A stretch of DNA of 56,908 bases from NCBI GenBank assembly GCA_963634825.1, contig CAVHCP010000006.1, positions 1-56,908 of the forward strand. Direction: 5' to 3'. How positions within the stretch are numbered: position 1 is the stretch's first letter; each line of letters opens with the position of its first letter. Source of the DNA: Gallibacter sp963634825. Its GTDB lineage: Bacteria; Bacillota; Clostridia; Peptostreptococcales; Anaerovoracaceae. The notes beneath the pieces were generated by a model. That model did not search any database. It was given only the letters and a program-made list of their open reading frames with translations, and had not been told where the DNA came from. This document shows, one piece after another, positions 43,716 to 52,644 of the stretch. The position numbers were made by a program, and so were the translations under genes.

Positions 43716-43823
43716 ATGAGAAATATTTTTAAAACGCCTCAAGGAAGACTTGTTGCAGGCATCACAATCGCAGCGGTTGTGCTTGTGGTAGCGCTGGCGG
43801 TATATAATACATTTTTTGCATAA
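43716..43823 (+). CDS. Small single-helix membrane protein, 35 residues
   Basis: An ATG seven bases after AAGGAG (43703-43708) opens a 35-codon frame ending TAA. The product has a basic N-terminus (MRNIFKTPQGR) and one hydrophobic helix made mostly of Ala, Val, Leu and Ile. It is divergent from the TtcA-like gene. I know no homologue. The good ribosome site and clean membrane helix support translation. Confidence 0.5.
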   Translation: MRNIFKTPQGRLVAGITIAAVVLVVALAVYNTFFA

Positions 43824-43845
43824 AGGGATTTGTATCTAAAATATA

Positions 43846-44001
43846 TTGACTGCCGTGTTGATTTCCGCTAAACTATACTAAACCGCAGAGGTACAGTTAT
43901 AGCGAGGAGTTGTTTTTAGTGCATCAAATCGTACATCATAAAAAATTTAAATGTAATATCACCGGAGAAGGGGTTCGTTGAACCCTGACTTCGGTTTTTT
44001 T
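43846..44001 (+). promoter_or_regulatory. Promoter, short leader frame and terminator before the surface-protein gene
   Basis: TTGACT (43846-43851) and TAAACT (43869-43874), 17 bases apart, would start an RNA near 43881. A 20-codon frame (GTG 43919 to TGA 43981, four His) follows AGCGAGGAG and ends within a terminator hairpin (43961-44001: GGGTTC/GAACCC in an ACCGGAG/CTTCGGT outer stem, seven T). It is either an attenuator for the gene at 44061 or a small RNA. Confidence 0.5.
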
Positions 44002-44060
44002 GTATCTGCTGTCGACGAAAAACTGTAGACGGACAAATTCACAATACCGGAGGGAAAAAT

Positions 44061-47000
44061 ATGAAGAAAAGAGTATTAAGTGTTTTCATTGCTTTTGCCA
44101 TGTTGCTGTGGCTCATACCGGCGAGTGCTCTTGCCAATACCAACACGGAAAACTGTGTCAAAAACGGGAATAACACCTATAGTAGCCTAACAGAAGCTGT
44201 AAACAATGCGAAGGCGGGAGATACACTCTGGCTGATCGGTGACGATGCGACGGAGCAACAGGTCACCATCGACAAAAGTATCACTATAGAGCTTCAGGGA
44301 CATGCGATGCCTTCTACGGCACTTATGATCAAGGGGTCGTCTACCAATGTCGCTATTAACGACCGCGTTGGCACCGGTTCGATCAACAAAAATCATTATA
44401 CCGGTTTTGCGACGGCTCATAGTCGCTGCACCGCTACAGTCGTTGTTGACGGTGGTGCAACGCTGACAGTCAACGGCGTTACCGGAAAGAGCAAGGACAG
44501 TGGCACAATTATTTACGATAGTGCAAAGATAGATCTTGAGAAAGCCATTTTTGTGCAGGGTGCAAGCACGCTCATAATCAACGGTGGCACTTTTGTAGCG
44601 CAAGAGGGAGCCGGCCGGGATGCACTGTTTGTCTATAATGGCACGGTTACCATCAATGACGGATATTTTTACAGATATATTTCATACAACAGTGCGCCGA
44701 CCACAGAGAAACCACTTACAATCAAGAAATGCGAAATTTATAATCCGAGCGATTCCGGTGCGGTGTGGATCGAAAGCTCCGGCAACATCAACGGCAGTTA
44801 TTTCAGTAGTGGTAACCAGTCTCTTGACAGCATAAAAAAAGTCTTTCTCGCAACTTCTACGGGTAGCTATGTTCTGCAAAACTCTACAGCAAACCATGTG
44901 ATAATCGGGTGCGGGATTTATGCTTCAGAAGCGGTAAAAAGTACTACGCTTGCAGACGGTACAATCTACGCCGTTGGCTCAACAGACAGCAACTCGCCGG
45001 AGACGATAACGCCGACAGAGAGTGATAAGATCACCCTTGCACCGCAGATTGCGGGTGGCGATGGTACGACTATCACATATACATGGGAAAAGAACGGTAA
45101 TAAGATAGATGGTGCAGACAGTGCAACATATACGATAGATAATTATTCTTCAAATGATGATGGTACATATAAAGTTACTGCCACTGAGAGTAACACAAGC
45201 GTTTCTCTCTATTACAAAATCGGCAATGCGAGTGAAGAGATCGTCAGCCACAGTACCCATTGCATCTGTGGCGTAGAGAAATGCAGCAATCAACTGCATG
45301 GCATTAACCCTGTATGGCAAAAATGGGAGAGTGACGACAGTCTTCCAGCGGAGGCAGGCAACTATTATCTGACAAAGAGCGTAACACTCAGTGATACTTG
45401 GGAAGTCAGCGTAAGCGATATCAAAATCTGCCTCAACGGCAAGAGCATCACCGGAGCAAATAACAAGGCGGTCATCAAGGTTTTACAAGATGGCAACCTC
45501 ACCATCACTGACTGTGCAAACGGGGCTGGCAAGATCACTCACAAATCCGGAGACACAGGTAGGGGCATCACAAATAACGGCACATTTACACTGTGGAATG
45601 GTAATATCACCGGTAACAATTATTTGATTTCGTATGGTGGTGGCATATACAACAGCGGCGGTGGTAAATTCACTATGTATGGTGGCGCTATTTCGGAGAA
45701 CAGTGCCAGCTGCGGTGGAGGTGTGTACACATATACTTCTGAAGATATCTTCACTATGTACGGTGGCACGATCACCGGCAATAAAGCTGAGCGTGGTGGT
45801 GGCGTCTATAACATTGGCAATAGCATTTTAACTGCCGGCAATATTACAGGCAATAACTGCACCGGTACAACTAACTACGGAAGTGGTGGCGGTATATACA
45901 ATGTCGGCACACTTACTATGTCCGGCACACCAAAGGTCACCGCTAACAAGATGGGTGGTACTTTTGAGAATGGGACATTGACAGGCGGAACAGAAGATAA
46001 TGTGTATTTGTATGGTAATTCAGCGGCTATTAAATCTACAGGGCTTGCTGATGGCGCAAGCGTCGGTATTACGGCTAAGAAGCTTGGCAATACAGTCGTG
46101 AACGGCACGACCAGCACCACAGGCTTTTTTAGTGACAATGCAGGCTATTACCTGGTGGCAAACAGCGAGTACACCTGTCTAAAGCTACAGGAGCTACAGG
46201 AGCATAGATGGAGTGCTGAGTGGACATCTGACGATACCTATCACTGGCACAAGTGTAGCGATGTCGGCTGTGAGCAAACAAATGATTATGCCGCACATAC
46301 ATACGGCAATTTGATTCCGCAGAAGGACGCTACATGCATCGAAACGGGGATGAAAGCGCATTATCAGTGCTCTGTGTGCGAACAATATTTTGACGTACAA
46401 AAAGCTGTGACAACATTGGCAGACTTGACGATTGCGGTAAGCAGTAGCAATCATGACCTCGAGCACCACAATGTTCAATCCGCAACTTGCACAGAAAAGG
46501 GCTGGGAAGCCTACGATACTTGCAAACGTGATGGTTGCCATTACACGACTTATGAAGAAATCTCCGCTTTGGGGCATAACCTGACCGAGGTTCACGCTGT
46601 GGCGGCGACCTATGACAGCACCGGCAACATCCAATATTGGGTTTGCAACGGCTGTGGCAAGTATTTTAGCGACAAGGCCGGCGAAAATGAGATAACGCAA
46701 GCAGACACCGTTGTCAAGAAGCTTCCAGTTATAATCGAGGGCAACAATGCAAAGGTGATACAAGGTACAAATGAGAAACTCGCCTTTACTTCGGATGCCG
46801 AATTTGCAGATTTTATCCGTGTCGATGTGGACGGCAAGACGCTAGATGGTAAGCAATATACCGTAGCATCCGGCAGCACCATAGTTACACTAAACGCTGA
46901 CTATGTGGCAACGCTCGCAGCAGGTGAGCATACGCTTGATATCGTCTCCCAAAACGGAACTGCAACGGCGAAATTTACCGTGACAGAGAAGACTCCGGAA

Positions 47001-47246
47001 GTTACGCCAGAAGTTACACCAGAAACTAAGCCGGAGACTACCGACAAAACAGGCGAAGCTACAACAGATAAAACAGACGGAGTTACAATCGATAAACCAG
47101 GTAAAGTCACTAGCGATGATAATGTAGCTTCTGCACAGACCGGAGACAGCAATAATATTATGAACTGCATGGCTCTACTGTTTATCAGCGGATGTGCTGT
47201 TACAGGAATGGTATTTGTAGGCAGAAAGAAAAAGTACGACAGATAA
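44061..47246 (+). CDS. Large cell-surface protein with beta-helix, Ig-like and Cys modules
   Basis: A secreted 1061-residue protein. Signal peptide about 1-26 (ends ALA); a first beta-helix-like region (about 30-290); an Ig-like domain (about 325-380; TYTWEKNGNKI, SNDDGTYKV); a second beta-helix with GGG turns (about 430-680); then Cys modules with HW...CxxxGC and CxxC pairs (about 715-890); a beta domain; a Glu/Thr/Pro linker with VTPE repeats (about 985-1010). It ends in QTGD, a membrane segment and GRKKKYDR. It is a paralogue of the protein at 19604, with the same Cys module and anchor type. It is an adhesin candidate. Confidence 0.87.
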   Translation: MKKRVLSVFIAFAMLLWLIPASALANTNTENCVKNGNNTYSSLTEAVNNAKAGDTLWLIGDDATEQQVTIDKSITIELQGHAMPSTALMIKGSSTNVAINDRVGTGSINKNHYTGFATAHSRCTATVVVDGGATLTVNGVTGKSKDSGTIIYDSAKIDLEKAIFVQGASTLIINGGTFVAQEGAGRDALFVYNGTVTINDGYFYRYISYNSAPTTEKPLTIKKCEIYNPSDSGAVWIESSGNINGSYFSSGNQSLDSIKKVFLATSTGSYVLQNSTANHVIIGCGIYASEAVKSTTLADGTIYAVGSTDSNSPETITPTESDKITLAPQIAGGDGTTITYTWEKNGNKIDGADSATYTIDNYSSNDDGTYKVTATESNTSVSLYYKIGNASEEIVSHSTHCICGVEKCSNQLHGINPVWQKWESDDSLPAEAGNYYLTKSVTLSDTWEVSVSDIKICLNGKSITGANNKAVIKVLQDGNLTITDCANGAGKITHKSGDTGRGITNNGTFTLWNGNITGNNYLISYGGGIYNSGGGKFTMYGGAISENSASCGGGVYTYTSEDIFTMYGGTITGNKAERGGGVYNIGNSILTAGNITGNNCTGTTNYGSGGGIYNVGTLTMSGTPKVTANKMGGTFENGTLTGGTEDNVYLYGNSAAIKSTGLADGASVGITAKKLGNTVVNGTTSTTGFFSDNAGYYLVANSEYTCLKLQELQEHRWSAEWTSDDTYHWHKCSDVGCEQTNDYAAHTYGNLIPQKDATCIETGMKAHYQCSVCEQYFDVQKAVTTLADLTIAVSSSNHDLEHHNVQSATCTEKGWEAYDTCKRDGCHYTTYEEISALGHNLTEVHAVAATYDSTGNIQYWVCNGCGKYFSDKAGENEITQADTVVKKLPVIIEGNNAKVIQGTNEKLAFTSDAEFADFIRVDVDGKTLDGKQYTVASGSTIVTLNADYVATLAAGEHTLDIVSQNGTATAKFTVTEKTPEVTPEVTPETKPETTDKTGEATTDKTDGVTIDKPGKVTSDDNVASAQTGDSNNIMNCMALLFISGCAVTGMVFVGRKKKYDR

Positions 47247-47290
47247 CAAATAATAAAACAAAGGGGTATCCAAACAAAGGGACTTCAAGG

Positions 47291-47314
47291 CGGCTGCCAA
47301 AAGGTAGCCGTTTT
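47291..47314 (+). terminator. Terminator after the second surface-protein gene
   Basis: CGGCTGCC (47291-47298) pairs with GGTAGCCG (47303-47310, one G-T pair), followed by TTTT. Confidence 0.75.
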
Positions 47315-47394
47315 ACTTTTCACAAATGTTATTCCGATACTATTGGTATTATTCCGTTAAAGTGGTATACTATATTAGATTGGAGGGATAAACT

Positions 47395-48288
47395 GTGTTT
47401 ATGACAGTAAAACAGGCTTCTGAAAAATGGGGCATTTCTGATAGAAGAATAAGAGTTCTTTGTTCTGAGGGGAAAATTCAGGGGGCGTATAAGGAAGGGC
47501 GTGGATGGAAACTTCCTTTAGATGCGAAAAAACCGGCTGACGGTCGTTATAAGTCAAAGGAAAACCTTTTGGCACAGATTGATCGTAAAAAGGCAGAACT
47601 GGACAGCAGAAGACCTTTGACTGCGGGTGAGGCTGCAAGGCTCAACGAAGAATTCATTATAGAGTATACATATAACTCCAATGCAATCGAAGGAAATACA
47701 CTTACATTGCGGGAAACGGATTTAGTTCTTCGTGGTCTTACGATTGGCCAGAAACCGCTGAAAGAACATATGGAGGCAGTCGGTCATAAAGAAGCATTTG
47801 ATTTTGTGATTGAACGGGTTAAAAATAATGCTCCGATTAGTGAGAGCATCATCAAACAGATTCACTATCTTGTTCTTGCAGATAAGAAGGAAGATCGTGG
47901 CGTCTACCGTAGAATTCCGGTTCATATTATGGGAGCGCAGCATGAACCCGTGCAACCGTATCTTATTGAGCCGAAGATGGAACAGTTGCTATATGATTTT
48001 GCTGCAAGCACAGAACATATCGTGACAAAGCTGGCTCGTTTTCACATCGAATTTGAGGGCATCCATCCTTTCATTGATGGTAATGGAAGAACCGGAAGAC
48101 TGCTCGTAAATCTTGAGTTGATGAAGGCCGGATTTCCACCTATTGATATTAAGTTTACAGATAGAAGTGCCTATTATAATGCATTTGATGAATATTATGC
48201 AAACCACAATCTTTTAGCGATGGAAAAACTGTTTGCCGGATATATCAATGCAAGATTGGATAAATACTTAGATATGTTGCAGGATTAG
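47395..48288 (+). CDS. Fic-domain AMP transferase with N-terminal helix-turn-helix
   Basis: Fic enzymes transfer AMP or other nucleotides to target proteins. The 297-residue protein has the full active site HPFIDGNGRTGR (224-235) and the inhibitory motif SNAIEG (95-100; S/T-x-x-x-E-G/N), so it is an intact, self-inhibited class II Fic protein. Residues 1-45 resemble a helix-turn-helix of MerR/excisionase type. The start is GTG 47395, seven bases after GGAGGG. Codon use is ATT-rich, unlike host genes. TATTCCG occurs twice and GGTAT twice in the promoter region (47329-47372), a possible operator. No antitoxin gene is adjacent. Confidence 0.92.
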   Translation: MFMTVKQASEKWGISDRRIRVLCSEGKIQGAYKEGRGWKLPLDAKKPADGRYKSKENLLAQIDRKKAELDSRRPLTAGEAARLNEEFIIEYTYNSNAIEGNTLTLRETDLVLRGLTIGQKPLKEHMEAVGHKEAFDFVIERVKNNAPISESIIKQIHYLVLADKKEDRGVYRRIPVHIMGAQHEPVQPYLIEPKMEQLLYDFAASTEHIVTKLARFHIEFEGIHPFIDGNGRTGRLLVNLELMKAGFPPIDIKFTDRSAYYNAFDEYYANHNLLAMEKLFAGYINARLDKYLDMLQD

Positions 48289-48319
48289 ACTACATTACAG
48301 AAATGTTAGGTTTGGCTAC

Positions 48320-48349
48320 TTGAAAAACCCAAATGGGGGGGGGTATAAT
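48320..48349 (+). promoter_or_regulatory. Promoter with a G9 tract in its spacer (predicted phase-variable)
   Basis: TTGAAA (48320-48325) and a perfect TATAAT (48344-48349) are separated by 18 bases, of which the last nine are G (48335-48343). Slippage in the G run would change spacing to 17 or 19 and so the promoter strength. It drives the six-gene dlt-like operon. Confidence 0.7.
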
Positions 48350-48395
48350 ACAATAGAGAGGTTTGCGCATTATATCTCACAGAGGAAGCGGTTAA

Positions 48396-49691
48396 ATGCA
48401 GGAAGAAATAGAAGTTGTAACGAGACGTAGCAATAAAAAAAAGAAACGCAAGAAGGGCAGGAAGCATAAGCTTGAGATCGTTCTCATGCTTGTGTTGTTT
48501 ATTTTTTCGCTCGAAGCGGTTTCTTTTTTTTCTGTGCATCAGTTTGACATTAGTGAGACTAAGGTCAGGAACTTTTTTATAGAGGAAAAAGATACGATAG
48601 ACGTAGTGAATATAGGTGCAAGCGAGATTTATAGTGGATTTTCACCGGAATACGTCTGGAAAAATTATAGTATCACAAGCTATAATCTGGCATCAGCGGG
48701 AGCACCTATGAGGCTTGCAAAGAGCGAGCTACAGGTTGCACTAAAAAGACAGCACCCTAAGCTGTTTGTTATTTCGCTAAATGGCGCGATGTATGATGAC
48801 AAGAGGTCAACGGACGAGGGCTTTACAAGGATGTGGCTTGACAACATCCCGCAGTCTAAGGAGCGCTTGCAGGCGATAAAGGAATGGTTTCCGAAAGAGC
48901 AGAGAAAGAATTTTTACTTAAAAGTTTCTAAATACCATACAAATATATCAGATCCTACGAAGATCAAAAAGAGTATAAATCTTTCGCTAAAAGAGCTAAA
49001 AACAAGGAAAGACAAAAGCCTTATAACCGTTAAAACGTTAAGCGGTATGGCGACTACGGCGGGACAATTAAAAAATCCCGTAGACATAAAGACATATCAA
49101 AAGAGGACGCCGCTTACTCCAAAAACACGTGAGCAACTGATAGAGTTACTTGATTATCTTAAAGAAGAAAATATAACAAATGTTATTTTTGTAAATATGC
49201 CAAGATATTATGACTCAAAGCTTATCGCGACAAAGGCTAAGGTAAATACAGCGATAGATATCGTAAAATCCTACGGCTTTGATGTGTATGATTTTGACAA
49301 AAATGTAAAAGAGATAGGGCTTGATGCAAACTATGATTTTTACAACAGAGGACATCTAAATATTTACGGAAGTCAAAAGATGTCGAAATATTTTTACGAA
49401 AAGATAGTGCCAAAGTATGTCAAGGAGAAAAGAGAATACTCCGATGATATAAAAAAACAATGGGACGAAAATTATTATGCTTATCAAAAGGTGTGCGCAT
49501 GGGCGGATGATATGATGCATGACAAAACATTATCAAACAAGTATAAGTTGTACACCCCACTCAACATAGAGGGCATTGTAGACGGCACATATGATGCGCG
49601 CACGGATTATGAAAAAGTTTTTGGCAATAAGGAAAATACCAAGGAAGGAAAGACCTCCTTACATTTTGGTAATAAACAGAGACATAGGTAG
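48396..49691 (+). CDS. SGNH/DltD-like membrane protein 1
   Basis: The 431-residue protein has a strongly basic N-terminus (Lys/Arg at 10-25), one membrane segment (about 28-47) and an extracytoplasmic SGNH-hydrolase-like domain. Ser76 sits in GASEIYSGFSPEYVW, and the C-terminal motif is DFYNRGHLNIYG with His320. The place of the Asp in the usual DxxH is Asn317; an Asp lies three residues earlier (314). DltD acts in transfer of D-alanine to lipoteichoic acid. First gene of the operon; 37% or so of its residues by eye recur in the paralogue at 51395 (rough estimate, not computed). GAGGAAG precedes the ATG. Confidence 0.85.
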   Translation: MQEEIEVVTRRSNKKKKRKKGRKHKLEIVLMLVLFIFSLEAVSFFSVHQFDISETKVRNFFIEEKDTIDVVNIGASEIYSGFSPEYVWKNYSITSYNLASAGAPMRLAKSELQVALKRQHPKLFVISLNGAMYDDKRSTDEGFTRMWLDNIPQSKERLQAIKEWFPKEQRKNFYLKVSKYHTNISDPTKIKKSINLSLKELKTRKDKSLITVKTLSGMATTAGQLKNPVDIKTYQKRTPLTPKTREQLIELLDYLKEENITNVIFVNMPRYYDSKLIATKAKVNTAIDIVKSYGFDVYDFDKNVKEIGLDANYDFYNRGHLNIYGSQKMSKYFYEKIVPKYVKEKREYSDDIKKQWDENYYAYQKVCAWADDMMHDKTLSNKYKLYTPLNIEGIVDGTYDARTDYEKVFGNKENTKEGKTSLHFGNKQRHR

Positions 49692-49734
49692 CTTTATGAT
49701 ATACTTACAGAGGGTTTAAGAGGAAGGAATTATA

Positions 49735-51336
49735 ATGACATTCAACACATTGGCCTTTGGAGGCTTTTTCACAATTGTATTGATATTGTACTATTTGGTG
49801 CCTAAAAAATGCCAATGGGTATTTTTGCTTATGTCGAGTTATTTCTTTTACCTATACGCAGGCCCGAAGTTTGTCGTATTTATGATATTTACGACTATAA
49901 CCTCGTACCTTGCGGCGATTATCATAGATGATAACCATAGCAAAGAAAGGCGAACACTCGAACGAAACAAAGAGATATTCACAAAGGACGAAAAAAAGGA
50001 TTTTAAGGCCAAAGAAAAGAGAAAAAGAAAATGCGTTTTGATAATTTTGCTTTTACTAAACTTTGGCATTTTATTCTTTTTAAAATACTTCAATTTCTTT
50101 GCGGAAAACCTAAACCAGCTGATAAAACCGCTAACTGACGGCGGACAGATACCAAAGCTAAATCTCATATTGCCGCTTGGTATATCATTTTATACATTCC
50201 AAACTATGTCATATGTTATCGATGTATACTGGAAAAAGGTCAAAGCGGAAAGAAATATCGCAAAGGTTGCACTTTTCGTTTCGTTTTTCCCGCAGATTTT
50301 GCAGGGACCAATCGGTAGATTTGGCGATCTTGCGCACCAGCTGTATGAGGGCAGGAAGGCAAGTGCCGAACAGATAAAATACGGCCTGCAGCTTATGATG
50401 TGGGGCTTCTTTAAGAAAATGGTAATAGCCGACAGAGTTGCGATTGCGGCAAATCACATGTTTGACAACGGCGGTTTTGAGCATATGTCGGGAAGCGTGA
50501 CTGCGCTATGCGTATTTTTATATGCAATACAGGATTATACGGATTTTTCGGGCTGTATCGATATAGCAAGAGGTGTTGCTCAGTGTATGGGCATCGATAT
50601 GGCAGAAAACTTCAAAAGACCGTACTTTTCAAAGACATTGCCGGAATTTTGGCGTAGGTGGCACATCACGCTTGGTGCTTGGATGAAGGATTATGTATTT
50701 TATCCATTCTCGCTTTCAAAGGGCATACGCAAGCTGAGCAAGTGGACAAAAACTCACCTTGGCAATCATATCGGCAACACACTGCCTATAGCGCTTGGCA
50801 ACATACTCGTATTTTTCCTTGTCGGTGTGTGGCACGGTGCAGCTTGGAATTACATCATCTGGGGACTTTACTACGGCGTTTTGATTGCTATTGCTGGCAT
50901 GCTAAAGCCTATGTTTGACGGGCTAAATAAACTCTTGCACATCAATACAAAATCGAAGCTATGGCAATTTTGGCAGATAATAAGGACTTTTTGGCTGACA
51001 TGCGTTGCATGTATTATATTTAGAGCAGGAAGCTTTGCGGATGCGTGGGCGATATTTGTAAAAGGGCTCCATTTTTGGGATTTACCGGCAAATTATGTCA
51101 ACGAATACATGTCAATGGGGCTTGCGGTTGCAGATGTCATCATCATTCCTGTAACATTACTGATATTGCTTGTAGTCGATATAATGCAGGAAAAAATGAT
51201 GGTCAGAAAATGGCTCGAAAACAGAAATGTGAGTATAAGATGTCTCATATACTTGATAGGATTTTTATTTATGATAGGGCTTGGCATATACGGACCGGGT
51301 TTTGACGCAAGTCAGTTTGTATATATGCAGTTCTAA
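49735..51336 (+). CDS. MBOAT family O-acyltransferase (DltB/AlgI-like)
   Basis: The 533-residue integral membrane protein has about eleven hydrophobic segments and both MBOAT His residues, His310 (FWRRWHITLGAW) and His367 (GVWHGAAWNYIIWG). DltB takes D-alanine from the carrier DltC and passes it across the membrane; AlgI acts on alginate with acetyl groups. It is longer than DltB (about 400), with a charged loop at 68-100. Flanked by two DltD-like genes and followed by adenylation and carrier genes, it should move a carrier-bound acyl group outward. Confidence 0.93.
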   Translation: MTFNTLAFGGFFTIVLILYYLVPKKCQWVFLLMSSYFFYLYAGPKFVVFMIFTTITSYLAAIIIDDNHSKERRTLERNKEIFTKDEKKDFKAKEKRKRKCVLIILLLLNFGILFFLKYFNFFAENLNQLIKPLTDGGQIPKLNLILPLGISFYTFQTMSYVIDVYWKKVKAERNIAKVALFVSFFPQILQGPIGRFGDLAHQLYEGRKASAEQIKYGLQLMMWGFFKKMVIADRVAIAANHMFDNGGFEHMSGSVTALCVFLYAIQDYTDFSGCIDIARGVAQCMGIDMAENFKRPYFSKTLPEFWRRWHITLGAWMKDYVFYPFSLSKGIRKLSKWTKTHLGNHIGNTLPIALGNILVFFLVGVWHGAAWNYIIWGLYYGVLIAIAGMLKPMFDGLNKLLHINTKSKLWQFWQIIRTFWLTCVACIIFRAGSFADAWAIFVKGLHFWDLPANYVNEYMSMGLAVADVIIIPVTLLILLVVDIMQEKMMVRKWLENRNVSIRCLIYLIGFLFMIGLGIYGPGFDASQFVYMQF

Positions 51337-51394
51337 AATATAATAAAACAGTCGGTAAGGACTATACATACTAAGGGAAAGAAAAGGCAGCCGG

Positions 51395-52630
51395 ATGAAA
51401 GGTAAAAGGGAACGCAAGATATACAACAAAATAGAGATTCTCCTGATATGCCTATTATGTATAGTCGCATTCCTTTTTACATATGTGGTATCCGTGCACC
51501 AATTTAGCTCGCACGAAATAAGGGTAAAGGCTTTTTTTGCAGAAGAAAAAGATACCGTAGATGTTGTACATATCGGAGCGAGTGAGATATATACGGGATT
51601 TTCGCCTGAGTATATATGGCACAACTATGGGATAACAAATTACAATCTTGCTACGGCAGGTGCTCCGATAAGGCTTGTTAAAAATCAGATAAAATCAGCC
51701 ATAAAGACGCAAAATCCAAAGCTCATAGTCGTCTCTCTAAATGGAACACTTTATGATGATAAAAGAGCCCAGCATGAGGGATATATGCGTATGTGGCTTG
51801 ATAATATGCAGGACGAAAAACTGAGAAATGAAGCGATAAGTGAGTGGGTCAGACCTAAGGATCACAAACATTTCAAGATGAAGCTGTTAAATTATCATGA
51901 CAATATAGCAAGGGCTCCGGAGTGCGTGGCGCTTTCGTGGCGTGAGCTAAAAATGAAAAAAGATAAAAGGCTTTTGACGATAAGCGGAGTGCAGGGACAA
52001 GCCGGCAGAGATAAAAAAAGAGATGTCATAGATGTGACAAATTATGATAAGACTTCCCCGCTCGGCAAGATTACGGGCAAAGAATTTACAGAACTTTTGG
52101 AATATCTAAAGGACGAAGATATAAAAAATGTTATTTTCGTAAATATGCCGAGATTTTATGAGAAAAAAACTATCGATCAGCGGGCTAAGCTCAATACGGC
52201 GATGGAGCAGGTAAAGGAGTATGGCTTTGATGTATATGATCTCGATAAAGAAATAGCGACAATGGGGCTTGAACAACAAAATGATTATTACAACCCTTCA
52301 CACCCAAATATCTATGGACAGCAAAAAATCTCGAAGTATTTTTATGAAAATATCGTGCCTAAATATGTAGACGAACATCGCAAGTATTCGGAGGATGTCA
52401 CTTGGCGCTGGGATGAAAATTATGAGGCGTATACAAAGGTATATGCTTGGATTAATAAGATGATAAAGGAAACGCCTGCAGGCGAGCCCGGTTTGCATTA
52501 CACATATAAGGCAGTTGACCATATACTTGATGGCACCATAGAAAAATACGAAAAAACACTAAAAATGAAAGCAAAGATATTAAAAAATTCACGGCAAGGG
52601 AGTAGAGATAAAGGTAAATCTAAGGATTAG
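51395..52630 (+). CDS. SGNH/DltD-like membrane protein 2
   Basis: A 411-residue paralogue of the protein at 48396. It has a basic N-terminus, a membrane segment (about 13-33), Ser63 in GASEIYTGFSPEYIW and a C-terminal DYYNPSHPNIYG with His303, Asn300 in place of the usual Asp and Asp297 nearby. The N-terminal region to about 125 and the end are best conserved between the two; the central part differs. Two such proteins in a single operon suggest different acceptors or a heterodimer. Confidence 0.85.
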   Translation: MKGKRERKIYNKIEILLICLLCIVAFLFTYVVSVHQFSSHEIRVKAFFAEEKDTVDVVHIGASEIYTGFSPEYIWHNYGITNYNLATAGAPIRLVKNQIKSAIKTQNPKLIVVSLNGTLYDDKRAQHEGYMRMWLDNMQDEKLRNEAISEWVRPKDHKHFKMKLLNYHDNIARAPECVALSWRELKMKKDKRLLTISGVQGQAGRDKKRDVIDVTNYDKTSPLGKITGKEFTELLEYLKDEDIKNVIFVNMPRFYEKKTIDQRAKLNTAMEQVKEYGFDVYDLDKEIATMGLEQQNDYYNPSHPNIYGQQKISKYFYENIVPKYVDEHRKYSEDVTWRWDENYEAYTKVYAWINKMIKETPAGEPGLHYTYKAVDHILDGTIEKYEKTLKMKAKILKNSRQGSRDKGKSKD

Positions 52631-52644
52631 ATAAGGAGAAAACG

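Noticed and set aside
43846..43879. TATACT at 43874 as the -10 partner of TTGACT
   Set aside because: The spacing would be 22 bases; TAAACT at 17 bases is better.
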